From Hansschlegelia quercus (GTDB lineage Bacteria > Pseudomonadota > Alphaproteobacteria > Rhizobiales > Methylopilaceae), in contig NZ_SIUB01000004.1 of the NCBI RefSeq assembly GCF_004310425.1, forward strand, positions 248,001-312,000: a stretch of 64,000 nt of DNA, read 5' to 3'. A program made the translations under genes and the position numbers. Shown here in pieces: positions 48,371 through 57,450 of the stretch. The first letter of the stretch is position 1, and every line of letters begins with the position of its first letter. The notes under the pieces are model-generated. The model was not told where the DNA came from. It saw only the letters and a program-made list of their open reading frames with translations, and ran no database searches.

Positions 48371-48416
48371 CGAAAAACGGCATTGACGGCCGCCGAAGGC
48401 GCGGATTACCGTAAAG
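48371..48416. promoter_or_regulatory. Shared sequence blocks upstream of LLM-2
   Basis: CGAAAAACGGCATTGAC (48371-48387) is the reverse complement of GTCAATGCCGTTTTTCG, near-identical to 37293-37310, and CGGATTACCGTAAAG (48402-48416) matches the second block. They lie 228-273 bp before the LLM-2 ATG, and between it and the Lrp remnant. Confidence 0.45.
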
Positions 48417-48643
48417 TAATGCGATGAAGCAGCGGAAACACGCAAATGAAAACGCCATGACCGCGGAATACGGCGTCTGCCGGCCTGATTCAGCGCCGCG
48501 ATCGTCTACATCCTCGGGAAGCTGCCGGTAGTGAAGCGGCTCGGCGAAGGCGGCTACGCGGCCTGCCCGACCGCGCTTGGCGGACGGAACAGCCCGTCCA
48601 CCCGTCCATTCAACCACATCCGCATGCACAGGGAGGTAACCCG

Positions 48644-49723
48644 ATGAGGATCGGTCTTCTTCAAGAAGGCGAGATCATGCCGGGCGTCAGCGTCGCACAG
48701 CGCTACAACGAGATGATCGCTGAGGTCGGTCGCGCCGATGAACTCGGCTTCTACAGCTGGGGCACGTCCGAGCAGCACTTCTCGCCGCCGCGCTTCACCG
48801 TCTCCGCTCCTGAAGTGCTCTACGCCGCGATCGCGCGCGAGACGAAGAACATCAAGCTGCGGATCATGTGCTCTGTTCTGCTCAAGTGGAACCACCCGAT
48901 CCTGGTGGCCGAGCGGCTGGCGACACTCGATATCGTGTCGAACGGCCGCGCCGAGATCGCGACCGCGCGATCCAACAACTTGACCACGCTTGGAGCCTTT
49001 GGGGTCGATCCCTCGGAAACGCGCGCGCAGTGGGAAGACGGCCTCGCTGTTCTCATCAAGGCGATGTCGGACGAGACGCTCGAGCACGACGGCCCGGTCT
49101 GGAAAATTCCTGCACGTCAAATCGTGCCGCAGCCGCTGCAGCGACCCCATCCGCCCATCTGGGTCTCCGCGTCGAGCGTGGATACACACCGCATGGCCGG
49201 CGAGAAGGGCATCGGCGTCCTGACGTTCGAGAACTACTTCGGCTTCGACTATCTGCAGACCTGCATCGACGCTTACCGGGAAGGCCGACAAGCCGGAACC
49301 TCGGTCGCGCGCGCCCGCAACGACCAGATGGGGCTCTACGTCGCGACGGCCTTTTGCGCCGAGACACGGGAGGAGGCCCGGCGCGTCGCCCGTGACGTCG
49401 CGCTCGGCTACTTCAAGTTCATCCTCGATCTCTACGTGCCCCTCGGAAAGCGCAGCTCCTACGAGTATCTCGACGAGAAGATGACCCGGCTGCTCGACAA
49501 CGAGGGCAACCTGGATTTCCTCGTCAACGAGACACCGTCGGTGATGATCGGCACGCCGGACGACTTCATCCGTCGGCTGGACGATCTGAAGAACCGCGGC
49601 GTCGACGAGGTGCTGCTTCGCGTCGACGGCGTGCCGCACGCCGACATCATGCGATCCTACGACCTGATCGGCCGGGAGGTGATCCCGCACTTCCGCGACG
49701 TCCGGCTGCAGGCGGCGCAGTGA
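48644..49723 (+). CDS. LLM-class flavin-dependent monooxygenase 2
   Basis: 359 aa. Paralogous to the protein at 40872-41945 over its whole length (for example MRIGLLQEGEIMPGVS, TSEQHFSPPRFTVSAPEVLY, NHPILVAERLATLD, WKIPARQIVPQPLQRPHPP), so the two probably act on related substrates. ATG at 48644 is preceded by GGGAGG. It needs reduced flavin from the reductase encoded just after it. Confidence 0.88.
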   Translation: MRIGLLQEGEIMPGVSVAQRYNEMIAEVGRADELGFYSWGTSEQHFSPPRFTVSAPEVLYAAIARETKNIKLRIMCSVLLKWNHPILVAERLATLDIVSNGRAEIATARSNNLTTLGAFGVDPSETRAQWEDGLAVLIKAMSDETLEHDGPVWKIPARQIVPQPLQRPHPPIWVSASSVDTHRMAGEKGIGVLTFENYFGFDYLQTCIDAYREGRQAGTSVARARNDQMGLYVATAFCAETREEARRVARDVALGYFKFILDLYVPLGKRSSYEYLDEKMTRLLDNEGNLDFLVNETPSVMIGTPDDFIRRLDDLKNRGVDEVLLRVDGVPHADIMRSYDLIGREVIPHFRDVRLQAAQ

Positions 49724-50247
49724 TGGCGAACGTGTCCATCGCGGATTCCAACGCGCTAGACGTAGCGGTCTTCAAGCGGCTGATGGCCGACATGCCCCAA
49801 GCCGTAACCATCATCACGGCCATGACCGAGGACGGAACGCCCGTTGGCGCGACGCTGTCGGCCGTGATGTCGCTATCGATGAACCCGCCCATGATGGTGG
49901 CGGCCTTCGATCGAGGCTCCGAGACTTTGGCCTGCCTGAGCCAAGGTCGACCGTTCCTGATTCACATCCTCGGCGAAGGACAGGAAAAGCTCGCCTACCG
50001 CTTCGCGGGAAAAGGCGGGGCGGCCAAGTTCTACGAAATCGAATGGTCGGCCGCGCCCTGCGGCAGTCCGAAGCTTCCCTCGGCCGCGGGCGTCATCGCC
50101 TGCCGGGTCGTACATCTGCACGAGGGCGGCGACCACGTTCTCGTCACCGGCTCGATCAGCGACATCGAGCATCCCGCAGAGGCTGAGCCGCTCGTCTACC
50201 ACCGTCGCGAGCTGCGCCCCGCCCGCAATCTTCGCGCCGCCGCCTGA
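49723..50247 (+). CDS. Flavin reductase, partner of LLM monooxygenase 2
   Basis: 174 aa. Split-barrel flavin reductase: MADMPQAVTIITAMTEDGTPVGATLSAVMSLS, MVAAFDRGSETL, RPFLIHIL and GGDHVLVTGS. Resembles the paralogue at 38676 but has a distinct N-terminus. ATG at 49723 overlaps the LLM stop (TGATG); GTG at 49720 would add one residue. Confidence 0.83.
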   Translation: MANVSIADSNALDVAVFKRLMADMPQAVTIITAMTEDGTPVGATLSAVMSLSMNPPMMVAAFDRGSETLACLSQGRPFLIHILGEGQEKLAYRFAGKGGAAKFYEIEWSAAPCGSPKLPSAAGVIACRVVHLHEGGDHVLVTGSISDIEHPAEAEPLVYHRRELRPARNLRAAA

Positions 50248-50266
50248 TCCTCGAGAGGACAAGACC

Positions 50267-51769
50267 ATGACGATCGCGTTCGATCCCTCTTCTTTCATCA
50301 CCGCGGATGTGAAGACGTTCCTTGACGATCCCAAGAAGCTGTTCATCGGCGGTCATTTTGTTGAGGCGCTATCTGGAGAGACCTTCGACACGATCGATCC
50401 CGCGACTGGTCGGATCATCAGCGCGATTCCTGCAGCCGGCGTCGCTGACGTCGACGCCGCCGTCAAGGCAGCCGAGAAAGCGTTCCAGACGTGGAGCGCG
50501 ACCTCTCCCGCCGAGCGCGAGCGTGTCATCCACCGCTTCGCCGACCTGATCGAAGCGCGCGCCGAGGAGTTCTCGCAGATCGAGAGCTTCGACACCGGCA
50601 AGCCCGCCGGTCACATCAAGTTCGTGGACGTGCCGCTCTCGGTCGGCGCGCTACGCTACAACGCGGGGTGGTGCACCAAGATAGAAGGCTCCGTGCCCGC
50701 CGTCTCGGCGGCCGGCATGCTCTGCTACACCCGCCGCGAAGCGCTCGGCGTCGTGGCGGCGATCGTGCCTTGGAACTTCAACCTCTGCCAGGCCGCCTTC
50801 AAGATCGCTCCGGCGCTTGCGGCCGGCTGCACCGTGGTGCTGAAACCTGCCGAGCAGTCGCCGCTTGCGGCGCTCTACTTAGCAAAGGTCGCGGCCGAGG
50901 CCGGGGTCCCCGAGGGCGTGCTCAACGTCGTAACCGGCGATGGCGAGACAACGGGTGCTGCGCTCTGCGCCCATCCCGGCGTCGACAAGATCGCGTTCAC
51001 GGGATCCGAAGAGGTCGGCAAGCTGATCGCACGCAACGCCGCGTCGAGCCTCAAGCACGTGTCGCTCGAGCTCGGCGGCAAGAGCCCGAACATCATTTTC
51101 GCGGACGCCGACATCGAGACTGCGGCGCGCACAGCCGCCATGGCGATCTTCTTCTACACCGGCCAGGTCTGCACTGCGGGCTCACGCCTGCTGGTTGAGC
51201 GCCCGATCCTCGAGCGGGTGGTGTCGCTGATCGTTGAGGAGGCCGGCAAGCTGAAGCTCGGCCATGGGCTCGCTCCCGACACCACTCTTGGCGCGCTCGT
51301 TTCGCAGGAGCAGCGCGCTCGGGTGATGAACTTCGTCGACGTCTCGCGCGAGGCGGGCATCGAGATCGCGACCGGCGGCAGGATTCCCTCGCAGTTCGAT
51401 GATGCGAGCGCGTTCTACGAGCCGACCGTGCTGGTCGACCCGTCCGACGACTCAAGGGTGGTCGCGGAAGAGGTGTTCGGCCCGGTCCTGGCGATCCAGA
51501 GCTTCGACACGATCGAGGAGGTTGCGGCGCGCGCCAACCGCACGACCTACGGCCTCGCGTCGGGCGTGTGGACCCGTGATCTCGCAAAGGCCCACACCAT
51601 GGCTTCCGCACTCAAGGCCGGCTCGGTGTGGGTCAACACCTACAACCAGTTCGACGCGGCTGCTCCCTTCGGAGGCTACAAGCAGTCCGGCTACGGCCGT
51701 GACAATGGCCGGGAAGGCGTCGAAAAATTCCTTCAGACCAAGGCGGTTTGGATCAACCACGGGGCCTGA
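50267..51769 (+). CDS. NAD(P)-dependent aldehyde dehydrogenase 1
   Basis: 500 aa. All core motifs are present: PWNFNLCQAAFKIAPALAAGC, FTGSEEVGK, the base Glu in LELGGKSPNI and the nucleophile Cys302 in YTGQVCTAGSR, then FGPVLAIQSF. It is closest in style to betaine/phenylacetaldehyde-type ALDHs. Follows the reductase gene by 19 bp with a GAGAGGAC ribosome site, so it is part of the LLM-2 operon. Probably oxidises the aldehyde formed from ring opening; substrate unknown. Confidence 0.88.
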   Translation: MTIAFDPSSFITADVKTFLDDPKKLFIGGHFVEALSGETFDTIDPATGRIISAIPAAGVADVDAAVKAAEKAFQTWSATSPAERERVIHRFADLIEARAEEFSQIESFDTGKPAGHIKFVDVPLSVGALRYNAGWCTKIEGSVPAVSAAGMLCYTRREALGVVAAIVPWNFNLCQAAFKIAPALAAGCTVVLKPAEQSPLAALYLAKVAAEAGVPEGVLNVVTGDGETTGAALCAHPGVDKIAFTGSEEVGKLIARNAASSLKHVSLELGGKSPNIIFADADIETAARTAAMAIFFYTGQVCTAGSRLLVERPILERVVSLIVEEAGKLKLGHGLAPDTTLGALVSQEQRARVMNFVDVSREAGIEIATGGRIPSQFDDASAFYEPTVLVDPSDDSRVVAEEVFGPVLAIQSFDTIEEVAARANRTTYGLASGVWTRDLAKAHTMASALKAGSVWVNTYNQFDAAAPFGGYKQSGYGRDNGREGVEKFLQTKAVWINHGA

Positions 51770-52061
51770 CGGTCAACGGTGAAGGTCCTCCTGGTCATCG
51801 TCGACGTTCCCTTGATTTCGCATGAAGGTCATCGCGACGGCGCGAGTGGAGCGTCGTCGGAGACCGCGGGATCAGCGACGACGAGATCATGAAGGTGGGG
51901 ACCTGCGGTCACGCGGGATGCAGGCGCGGCGTAGGTCTACCCCGTGCGAGTAATGGCGGCGGCAGCGTCCGCCTCTTCGATCGGAACGATCCCCGGCGGC
52001 GGCTCGCCCTGTCGGCCGGGCGTGAGCTGCCGTTCATTATTTCAGGCTAGGGCTCATTGAC

Positions 52062-53486
52062 ATGACCGCATCGCTCTACATCGACGGCGCTTGGACAGAG
52101 GGGTCTGGAAAGCGCCGCGGCAAGGTTCTGAACCCGGCGACGGGGCAGCAAGTTGGCGAAGTTCCGTTCGCCGAAGACGCCGATCTCGACCGTGCGCTCC
52201 TAGCCGCCGGAAAGGGGTTCCGGGTCTGGAAGGCCATGAGCGCGATTGAGCGTTCGAAGATCATGCGCAAGGCGGCCGAAATCATGCGCGAGCGCCACGA
52301 GACGATGGCGCGCGCCATCACGGCAGAACAGGGCAAGCCGATTGCGGAGGCCCGCATCGAAGCCTCGCTTGCGCCCGAGCATACTGAGTGGAACGCCGAG
52401 GAGGGTCGCCGCGCTTACGGCCGCCTGATCCCGGCTCGTGCGAGCGACGTCACGCAGCTCGTGGTCAAGGAGCCGATCGGGCCAGTGGCCGCCTTCAGCC
52501 CTTGGAACTTTCCCGTCAATCAGGTGGTGCGCAAGATCGCCTCAGCGCTTGCCGCCGGCTGCTCGATCATCGTCAAGGCGCCCGAAGAGGCCCCGACCTG
52601 CGCCGTCGAGCTAGTGAGGTGTTTCGAGGAGGCAGGAGCTCCCGCGGGCGTGCTCAACCTCGTGTTCGGCGTGCCGGCGGAAATCTCCGAGCGGTTGATC
52701 TCCTCGTCCGTCATCCAGAAGGTGTCGTTCACGGGCTCGGTGCCGGTCGGCCGCCACCTCGGCGCACTGGCGGCGAAACACCTGAAGCCGACCACTATGG
52801 AGCTCGGCGGCCACGCGCCCTTCATCGTGACCGAAGACGTCGATCCAATCGCAGTGGCGGCCGCGGCGACAGCGTCGAAATTCCGCAACGCGGGACAGGT
52901 CTGCATCTCGCCGACACGCTTCCTCGTGCACGACAAGGTGTTCGACCGCTTCCTCGAAGCCTTCGTGGAGAAGGCAGAGGCCATCAAGGTTGGAGACGGC
53001 ATGGCGGAGGGGACGCAGATGGGCCCGCTCGCGCAGGCTCGCCGTGTGGATAGCGTCGACGAACTGGTGCAGGACGCCGCAGCCAAAGGCGCGACGGTGC
53101 ACGTGGGCGGCCGTCGTATTGGCAATCACGGCTTCTTCTACGCGCCCACGATCGTGGCCAATGCGCCGCTGCCGTCCCGCATCATGAATGAGGAGCCGTT
53201 TGGACCAGTCGCGATCGTCAACCGCGTGACCTCGCTTGACGAGGCGCTGACCGAAGCAAACCGTCTGCCGTTTGCGCTAGCGTCCTACGCGTTCACGAAC
53301 TCGCTGAGCCATGCCGACCGTATAACGGACGATATCGAGGCCGGCATGCTGACGATCAATCACTTCGGTCTGGGGGTCCCCGAGACGCCGTTTGGCGGGT
53401 TCAGGGACAGCGGCCACGGATCGGAAGGAGGCGTCGAGGGGCTTTCGGCCTACCTGCGGAACAAGTTCGTTTCGCGTAAGCGATGA
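52062..53486 (+). CDS. Aldehyde dehydrogenase 2 (succinate-semialdehyde type)
   Basis: 474 aa. ALDH motifs: PWNFPVNQVVRKIASALAAGC, FTGSVPVGRHLG, Glu in MELGGHAPFI, Cys281 in NAGQVCISPTRF, and FGPVAIVN. The MNEEPFGPVAIV and GLGVPETPFGGFRDSG tail is SSADH-like. A terminal oxidation of a C4 semialdehyde would fit the Pyr and Tgn pathways, but substrate class is inference. The 292-bp gap before it has no gene that I can support. Confidence 0.86.
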   Translation: MTASLYIDGAWTEGSGKRRGKVLNPATGQQVGEVPFAEDADLDRALLAAGKGFRVWKAMSAIERSKIMRKAAEIMRERHETMARAITAEQGKPIAEARIEASLAPEHTEWNAEEGRRAYGRLIPARASDVTQLVVKEPIGPVAAFSPWNFPVNQVVRKIASALAAGCSIIVKAPEEAPTCAVELVRCFEEAGAPAGVLNLVFGVPAEISERLISSSVIQKVSFTGSVPVGRHLGALAAKHLKPTTMELGGHAPFIVTEDVDPIAVAAAATASKFRNAGQVCISPTRFLVHDKVFDRFLEAFVEKAEAIKVGDGMAEGTQMGPLAQARRVDSVDELVQDAAAKGATVHVGGRRIGNHGFFYAPTIVANAPLPSRIMNEEPFGPVAIVNRVTSLDEALTEANRLPFALASYAFTNSLSHADRITDDIEAGMLTINHFGLGVPETPFGGFRDSGHGSEGGVEGLSAYLRNKFVSRKR

Positions 53487-53954
53487 TGGCTATCCGCTGC
53501 GGTCGGTAGGAGCCAATCTTTACTAACCGCGGCAGCCCCGCATCATCCTAGAGATAGGTCGAAATGCCGGCCTTCGGCCGCTAGGCGCCATGAGCAGATA
53601 TTGGCATGTCGCGCGAAAGCGGACGTTCACGTGCCCCATAGAGGCACTCCTTCCTGAAGGCCAGAGCGAGCCGGATCAGTGGACTGCTACAAGGCCACGT
53701 GCCGCCACGGCTGTTTCAAAAGCTGACACCAACCGTCGGAGAATGAGCCTGAACCTCCGCTTGGACTGACCCGAGGATGGTGGTGTCTATTTTGAAATCG
53801 TTGGCGTCCGGCTGGGCGTCTTGAAGCTGTAACGATATGCGGAGCAACCGCGATCGAACCGCTTACTGTTACATGGCTGCATTCGCCGGGTGTGCGTCGC
53901 ATCGTCATCGCCTGAAGCAGGGGCGTTTCGCTCCCCGCTCAAGCCGGAGGGGCG
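53487..53954. other. Intergenic region with GTWAC element
   Basis: About 470 bp without a credible gene. It holds CTTACTGTTAC at 53862-53872 and a lone CTGTAAC half at 53827-53833, 82 bp before the DUF1254 ATG, and marks the change from catabolic genes to the envelope cluster. Confidence 0.55.
53862..53872. promoter_or_regulatory. GTWACYGTWAC-type element A
   Basis: CTTACTGTTAC, one mismatch from the consensus, 82 bp upstream of the DUF1254 gene at 53955. Part of the set described at 59483, 60921, 62296 and 63915. Confidence 0.5.
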
Positions 53955-55409
53955 ATGTCGTCGGTCTCGCTTGCATCCCGCGGATGTTTGCTCGGGCTCC
54001 TGCTCGGTCTTGGACCGGGAGCCGTCGCGCAAACCGTCGAGACACGGATCGGCCCGGTGCCGCTTCAGTTTGGCCTTCCGGCCGACGAGGTGACGCGTCA
54101 GAAGCTATATGATGAAATGGACTTTCAACGTGCAGCCCAGACGTACATCTGGGCTCTGCCGATCGTCAGCTTCGCGCAATGGCAAGCGTCGGCCCACGAA
54201 GCGTTCGGGGCGAAGGACGCCGACGTCGTTATCTATGAGACGCTGAAGGACCGCTTCGGCATCCTCACGGCCAACGCGACGACGCCGTACATCGGCGGCT
54301 TTCCAGATCTTTCGAAGACGGGCCCGCTGGTCATCGGCTATCCCGCCGGCGCGACCGCAGGCGGCATCGGCGACTTTTGGCAGCGGCCGGTGACAGACAT
54401 GGGCGAGACCGGGCCAGACCGCGGCAAGGGCGCGAAGTATCTGCTTTTGGGCCCGGGCCAGGAGCTCCCCCCAGCCGATGGCTATAGCGTCATCAGGTCT
54501 CCGACCAACAATGTCTTTGTCGCCTTCCGGGTGCTCGATCCCGACCCTGAAAAGGCGAAGAAACTCATCGCAGCGTTCCAGATGTATCCGTATGCGGATC
54601 GCGCGAACCCGCAGCCGACCCGCGTACTCCGCCCCGAAGGCCGCGCCTGGAGCCAAATCCCCCCGAGCGGCTTTGCGTTCTTCGAGCGGCTGAATGACAT
54701 CCTGCAGCGCGAGCCCGTGTTTGAGCGCGACCGCATGATGATGGCGATGCTCAAACCCCTCGGCATTGAGAAAGGCAAGGCCTTCGCTCCAGATACGAGG
54801 CAAAGGAAGAACCTCGACGATGGCGCGCGCATCGGCGAGATGATGGCGCAGACGAAGTCGTTCGCGAAGCGCGAGCCGGAGGCGCTATATCGCTCGGACA
54901 CCCGCTGGCTCTACGTCATCCTTCTCGATCCGTCGCAGGAAGCGGAAAGCTACAGCCAGCTCGACGAGCGCTCGGATTATTTCTACGAGGCCGTCACCAC
55001 CACGCGCGGCATGGTCAGCAAAACGCCAGGCGTTGGACAAGCCTATCTGGGGGCCTATCGCGACAAGAACGGCGCCTGGTTTGACGGCGGCAAGGCCTAC
55101 AAGCTCCACGTGCCGGCCGATGCGCCTGCGAAGCTGTTTTGGTCGCTTACGGTCTACGACGCGCTGACGCGAGTGCTGATCGATAACGGGCAGGATATCG
55201 CCGATCGATCGTCACGTAACGACCTCCAGAAGAACGCCGATGGCTCGGTTGATCTCTACATGGGACCAAGCGCGCCTCCAGGCCTTGAGAAGAACTGGAT
55301 CCCGACCGTGCCCGGCAAGGCGTGGTTCGCCTACTTCCGCCTCTATGGGCCGCTAGAGCCCTACTCCGACCGTTCCTGGAAACTGCCCAACATCGAAGCC
55401 TCGAACTGA
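53955..55409 (+). CDS. DUF1254/DUF1214 secreted protein 1
   Basis: 484 aa. A signal peptide (LLGLLLGLGPGAVAQ, about residue 25) precedes a DUF1254 domain (FQRAAQTYIWALPIVSFAQW, NATTPYIGGFPDLSKTGPLV) and a C-terminal DUF1214 domain (PAKLFWSLTVYDALTRVLI, DGSVDLYMGPSAPPG). ATG at 53955 follows GGAGGGGCG. The family has no settled biochemical role; it is common in soil alphaproteobacteria, often in pairs. Confidence 0.85.
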   Translation: MSSVSLASRGCLLGLLLGLGPGAVAQTVETRIGPVPLQFGLPADEVTRQKLYDEMDFQRAAQTYIWALPIVSFAQWQASAHEAFGAKDADVVIYETLKDRFGILTANATTPYIGGFPDLSKTGPLVIGYPAGATAGGIGDFWQRPVTDMGETGPDRGKGAKYLLLGPGQELPPADGYSVIRSPTNNVFVAFRVLDPDPEKAKKLIAAFQMYPYADRANPQPTRVLRPEGRAWSQIPPSGFAFFERLNDILQREPVFERDRMMMAMLKPLGIEKGKAFAPDTRQRKNLDDGARIGEMMAQTKSFAKREPEALYRSDTRWLYVILLDPSQEAESYSQLDERSDYFYEAVTTTRGMVSKTPGVGQAYLGAYRDKNGAWFDGGKAYKLHVPADAPAKLFWSLTVYDALTRVLIDNGQDIADRSSRNDLQKNADGSVDLYMGPSAPPGLEKNWIPTVPGKAWFAYFRLYGPLEPYSDRSWKLPNIEASN

Positions 55410-55431
55410 CCGCGACAGAAGGGACGGCACA

Positions 55432-56796
55432 ATGCTGCGATCACTCACTCTTGGCTTCGTGGCGTTCCTCGCGCTAGCCGCTCCGACCGTTGATGTGCGA
55501 GCAGAGCAGGCTTCGCCCATCGACTGCCGGACGATCGCAAAGGAAGCCTACATCTACGCCTTCGCGCCGATGGAGAACTACAACACCTGGCGCAAGCAGG
55601 CGGTCGATAGCAGCGCTCCCGAATACGTCGGAGGCTTCAACGTTTTCCGGCACTACTCAGAGCCATTCACGCCCGACAATCATGACGTTGTCACCCCAAA
55701 CAACGATACGCCCTATTCCTGGGCATGGCTGGATCTTAGGGCGGAGCCAGTTGTCGTCTCAGTTCCAGCGGTTCCTAAGGACCGCTATTACGTTCTGCAG
55801 CTTTTCGACGTCTTCACCTTCAATTTTGCCTATATAGGCGTTCGTTCGACTGGCTTCGAAGCCGGAGATTACATGATCGCCGGACCCCGCTGGACGGGCG
55901 AAACTCCGAAACGCGTCACGAAGGTGTTCAGATCCGAGACCGACATTGTCGGCATTCTCGGTCGAACCGCGCTGAACGGTCCGGAGGACGTACCAAATGT
56001 CAAAGCGATCCAAGCCGACATCAAGGTGACGCCGCTGAGCGCCTTCTTAGGGACTAAAGCACCGCCTGCAGCCGCCTCGATCGACTTTCCTCCCTACGAG
56101 CCGTCGAAGGCTGCGACCCACGACTTCATCGGTTACCTGAACTTTCTGCTCCAGTTCGCTCAGCCGGCGGATCCAAGCGAGACGGCGCTGCTCGCCCGTT
56201 TTGCGACTATCGGCATCGTCCCGGGTAAGGCATTTGATCCGACGACGATCGATCCAAAGCTTCTGGCGGACATCGACGCCGGCGTCCGAGATGCGCAGGC
56301 CGAGCTCCACGAACGCGAAGCCCAAACGCTGACCGCCAACGGGTTGTTCGGTACGCGGGCCTTCCTGAAGAACGACTACATGAAACGGGCAGTAGGGGCC
56401 GCAAAGGGCCTCTACGGCAACTCGCTGGAGGAGGCCTGGTACGGCGGCTTCATCGGAAATGGATCGAAGCCGAGCGTGATGCGCTTTGCGGCTGGAGAGC
56501 TTCCGCCAGCCAAGTTCTTCTGGTCCGCGACGCTCTATACGCTGCCAGACCGGTTCCTCTATGCCAACGAGCTGGACCGTTATTCGGTCGGCGACAGGAC
56601 AAAGGGCCTCGTTTTCGACAAGGACGGCAGCTTGACCATTACGATCAGCCACGACGCGCCTTCGGCAGATAAGAAGGCGAATTGGCTGCCGGCGCCGGCT
56701 GGTCTCTACAGCCTCGTGGTTAGGGCCTACGGACCGAGCGAGGAGATGATGACTAGCAAATGGAAGCTGCCGCCACTCCAAACCGCTGCCCCGTAA
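55432..56796 (+). CDS. DUF1254/DUF1214 secreted protein 2
   Basis: 454 aa. Signal peptide (LTLGFVAFLALAAPTVDVRA), then DUF1254 (AKEAYIYAFAPMENYNTW, VVTPNNDTPYSWAWLDLRAEPV) and DUF1214 (PPAKFFWSATLYTLPDRFLYANELDRYSVGD; SLTITISHDAPSADKKANWLPAP). Paralogous to the preceding gene, 22 bp downstream, so likely one operon controlled by element A. Function unknown. Confidence 0.85.
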   Translation: MLRSLTLGFVAFLALAAPTVDVRAEQASPIDCRTIAKEAYIYAFAPMENYNTWRKQAVDSSAPEYVGGFNVFRHYSEPFTPDNHDVVTPNNDTPYSWAWLDLRAEPVVVSVPAVPKDRYYVLQLFDVFTFNFAYIGVRSTGFEAGDYMIAGPRWTGETPKRVTKVFRSETDIVGILGRTALNGPEDVPNVKAIQADIKVTPLSAFLGTKAPPAAASIDFPPYEPSKAATHDFIGYLNFLLQFAQPADPSETALLARFATIGIVPGKAFDPTTIDPKLLADIDAGVRDAQAELHEREAQTLTANGLFGTRAFLKNDYMKRAVGAAKGLYGNSLEEAWYGGFIGNGSKPSVMRFAAGELPPAKFFWSATLYTLPDRFLYANELDRYSVGDRTKGLVFDKDGSLTITISHDAPSADKKANWLPAPAGLYSLVVRAYGPSEEMMTSKWKLPPLQTAAP

Positions 56797-57027
56797 TAGG
56801 TCATCGCCAGGGGGCAACGGACGAGAAGGCTGAAGTCGGAGCCAAAGCCTTACCGTTCCCGCTCCGCCTGGTGGCATAGAGGCTGTGAACCCAAAGAGTT
56901 CAACCAGCGCCCACTAGGCCTCGTCCGGATTTCTCGCGTTTGTTTAAGGGAAAGCCGGCATCTTTGCTCGTCGAGCTAGCCCCGCGGTTGCATCGTACTG
57001 AGCTGACGGCGAGCCGCAGGTGACGCC

Positions 57028-57450
57028 TCAGTCGACGCAGCGGTGGTAGGTCTCGCGCATCTCCGGGAAGCTTGGATCGTAACGCTCGATCGTATCCTGG
57101 TCTTTCAGGCGCAAGGAGACCGACATCGCTCCAAACATGATCTGTGACTTGCAGTTGAGCGCGGCGACGTATCCGTTGCTCGTCTGCTTGATCGATATGA
57201 GTGAACAGGACGCAGTTTTCCCGCGTATGCGGCTACCTTCGACGACGAAGCCCGGCAGCGTGTTGTCGTGCTTCGACCGGAAGAGAGTTTTCCCGGCCTT
57301 GGTGATAAACACATCGCGGCATTCGAATGAATCTGCGACCCATGAGCCTTGGAATTGTTGCTGGATCCCGGCTCGGACTCCCGACCCTGATCCGCAGGCC
57401 ATGATGACGACCACGGAAGCTGCGCCCAGCTTGGCTCGGGTAGCGGTCAT
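57028..57450 (-). CDS. Secreted protein of unknown function
   Basis: 140 aa. N-terminal export signal (LGAASVVVIMACGSGSGVRA; the IMAC could be a weak lipobox). Four further Cys (FECRDV, TASCSL, LNCKSQ, YHRCVD) suggest disulfides outside the cytoplasm. Ends a three-gene operon, overlapping the gene upstream by 4 bp. Confidence 0.6.
   Translation of the reverse strand: MTATRAKLGAASVVVIMACGSGSGVRAGIQQQFQGSWVADSFECRDVFITKAGKTLFRSKHDNTLPGFVVEGSRIRGKTASCSLISIKQTSNGYVAALNCKSQIMFGAMSVSLRLKDQDTIERYDPSFPEMRETYHRCVD

Noticed and set aside
48115-48414. Small plus-strand frames after livM
   Set aside because: No homology seen; the Lrp remnant on the other strand explains the residual coding look.
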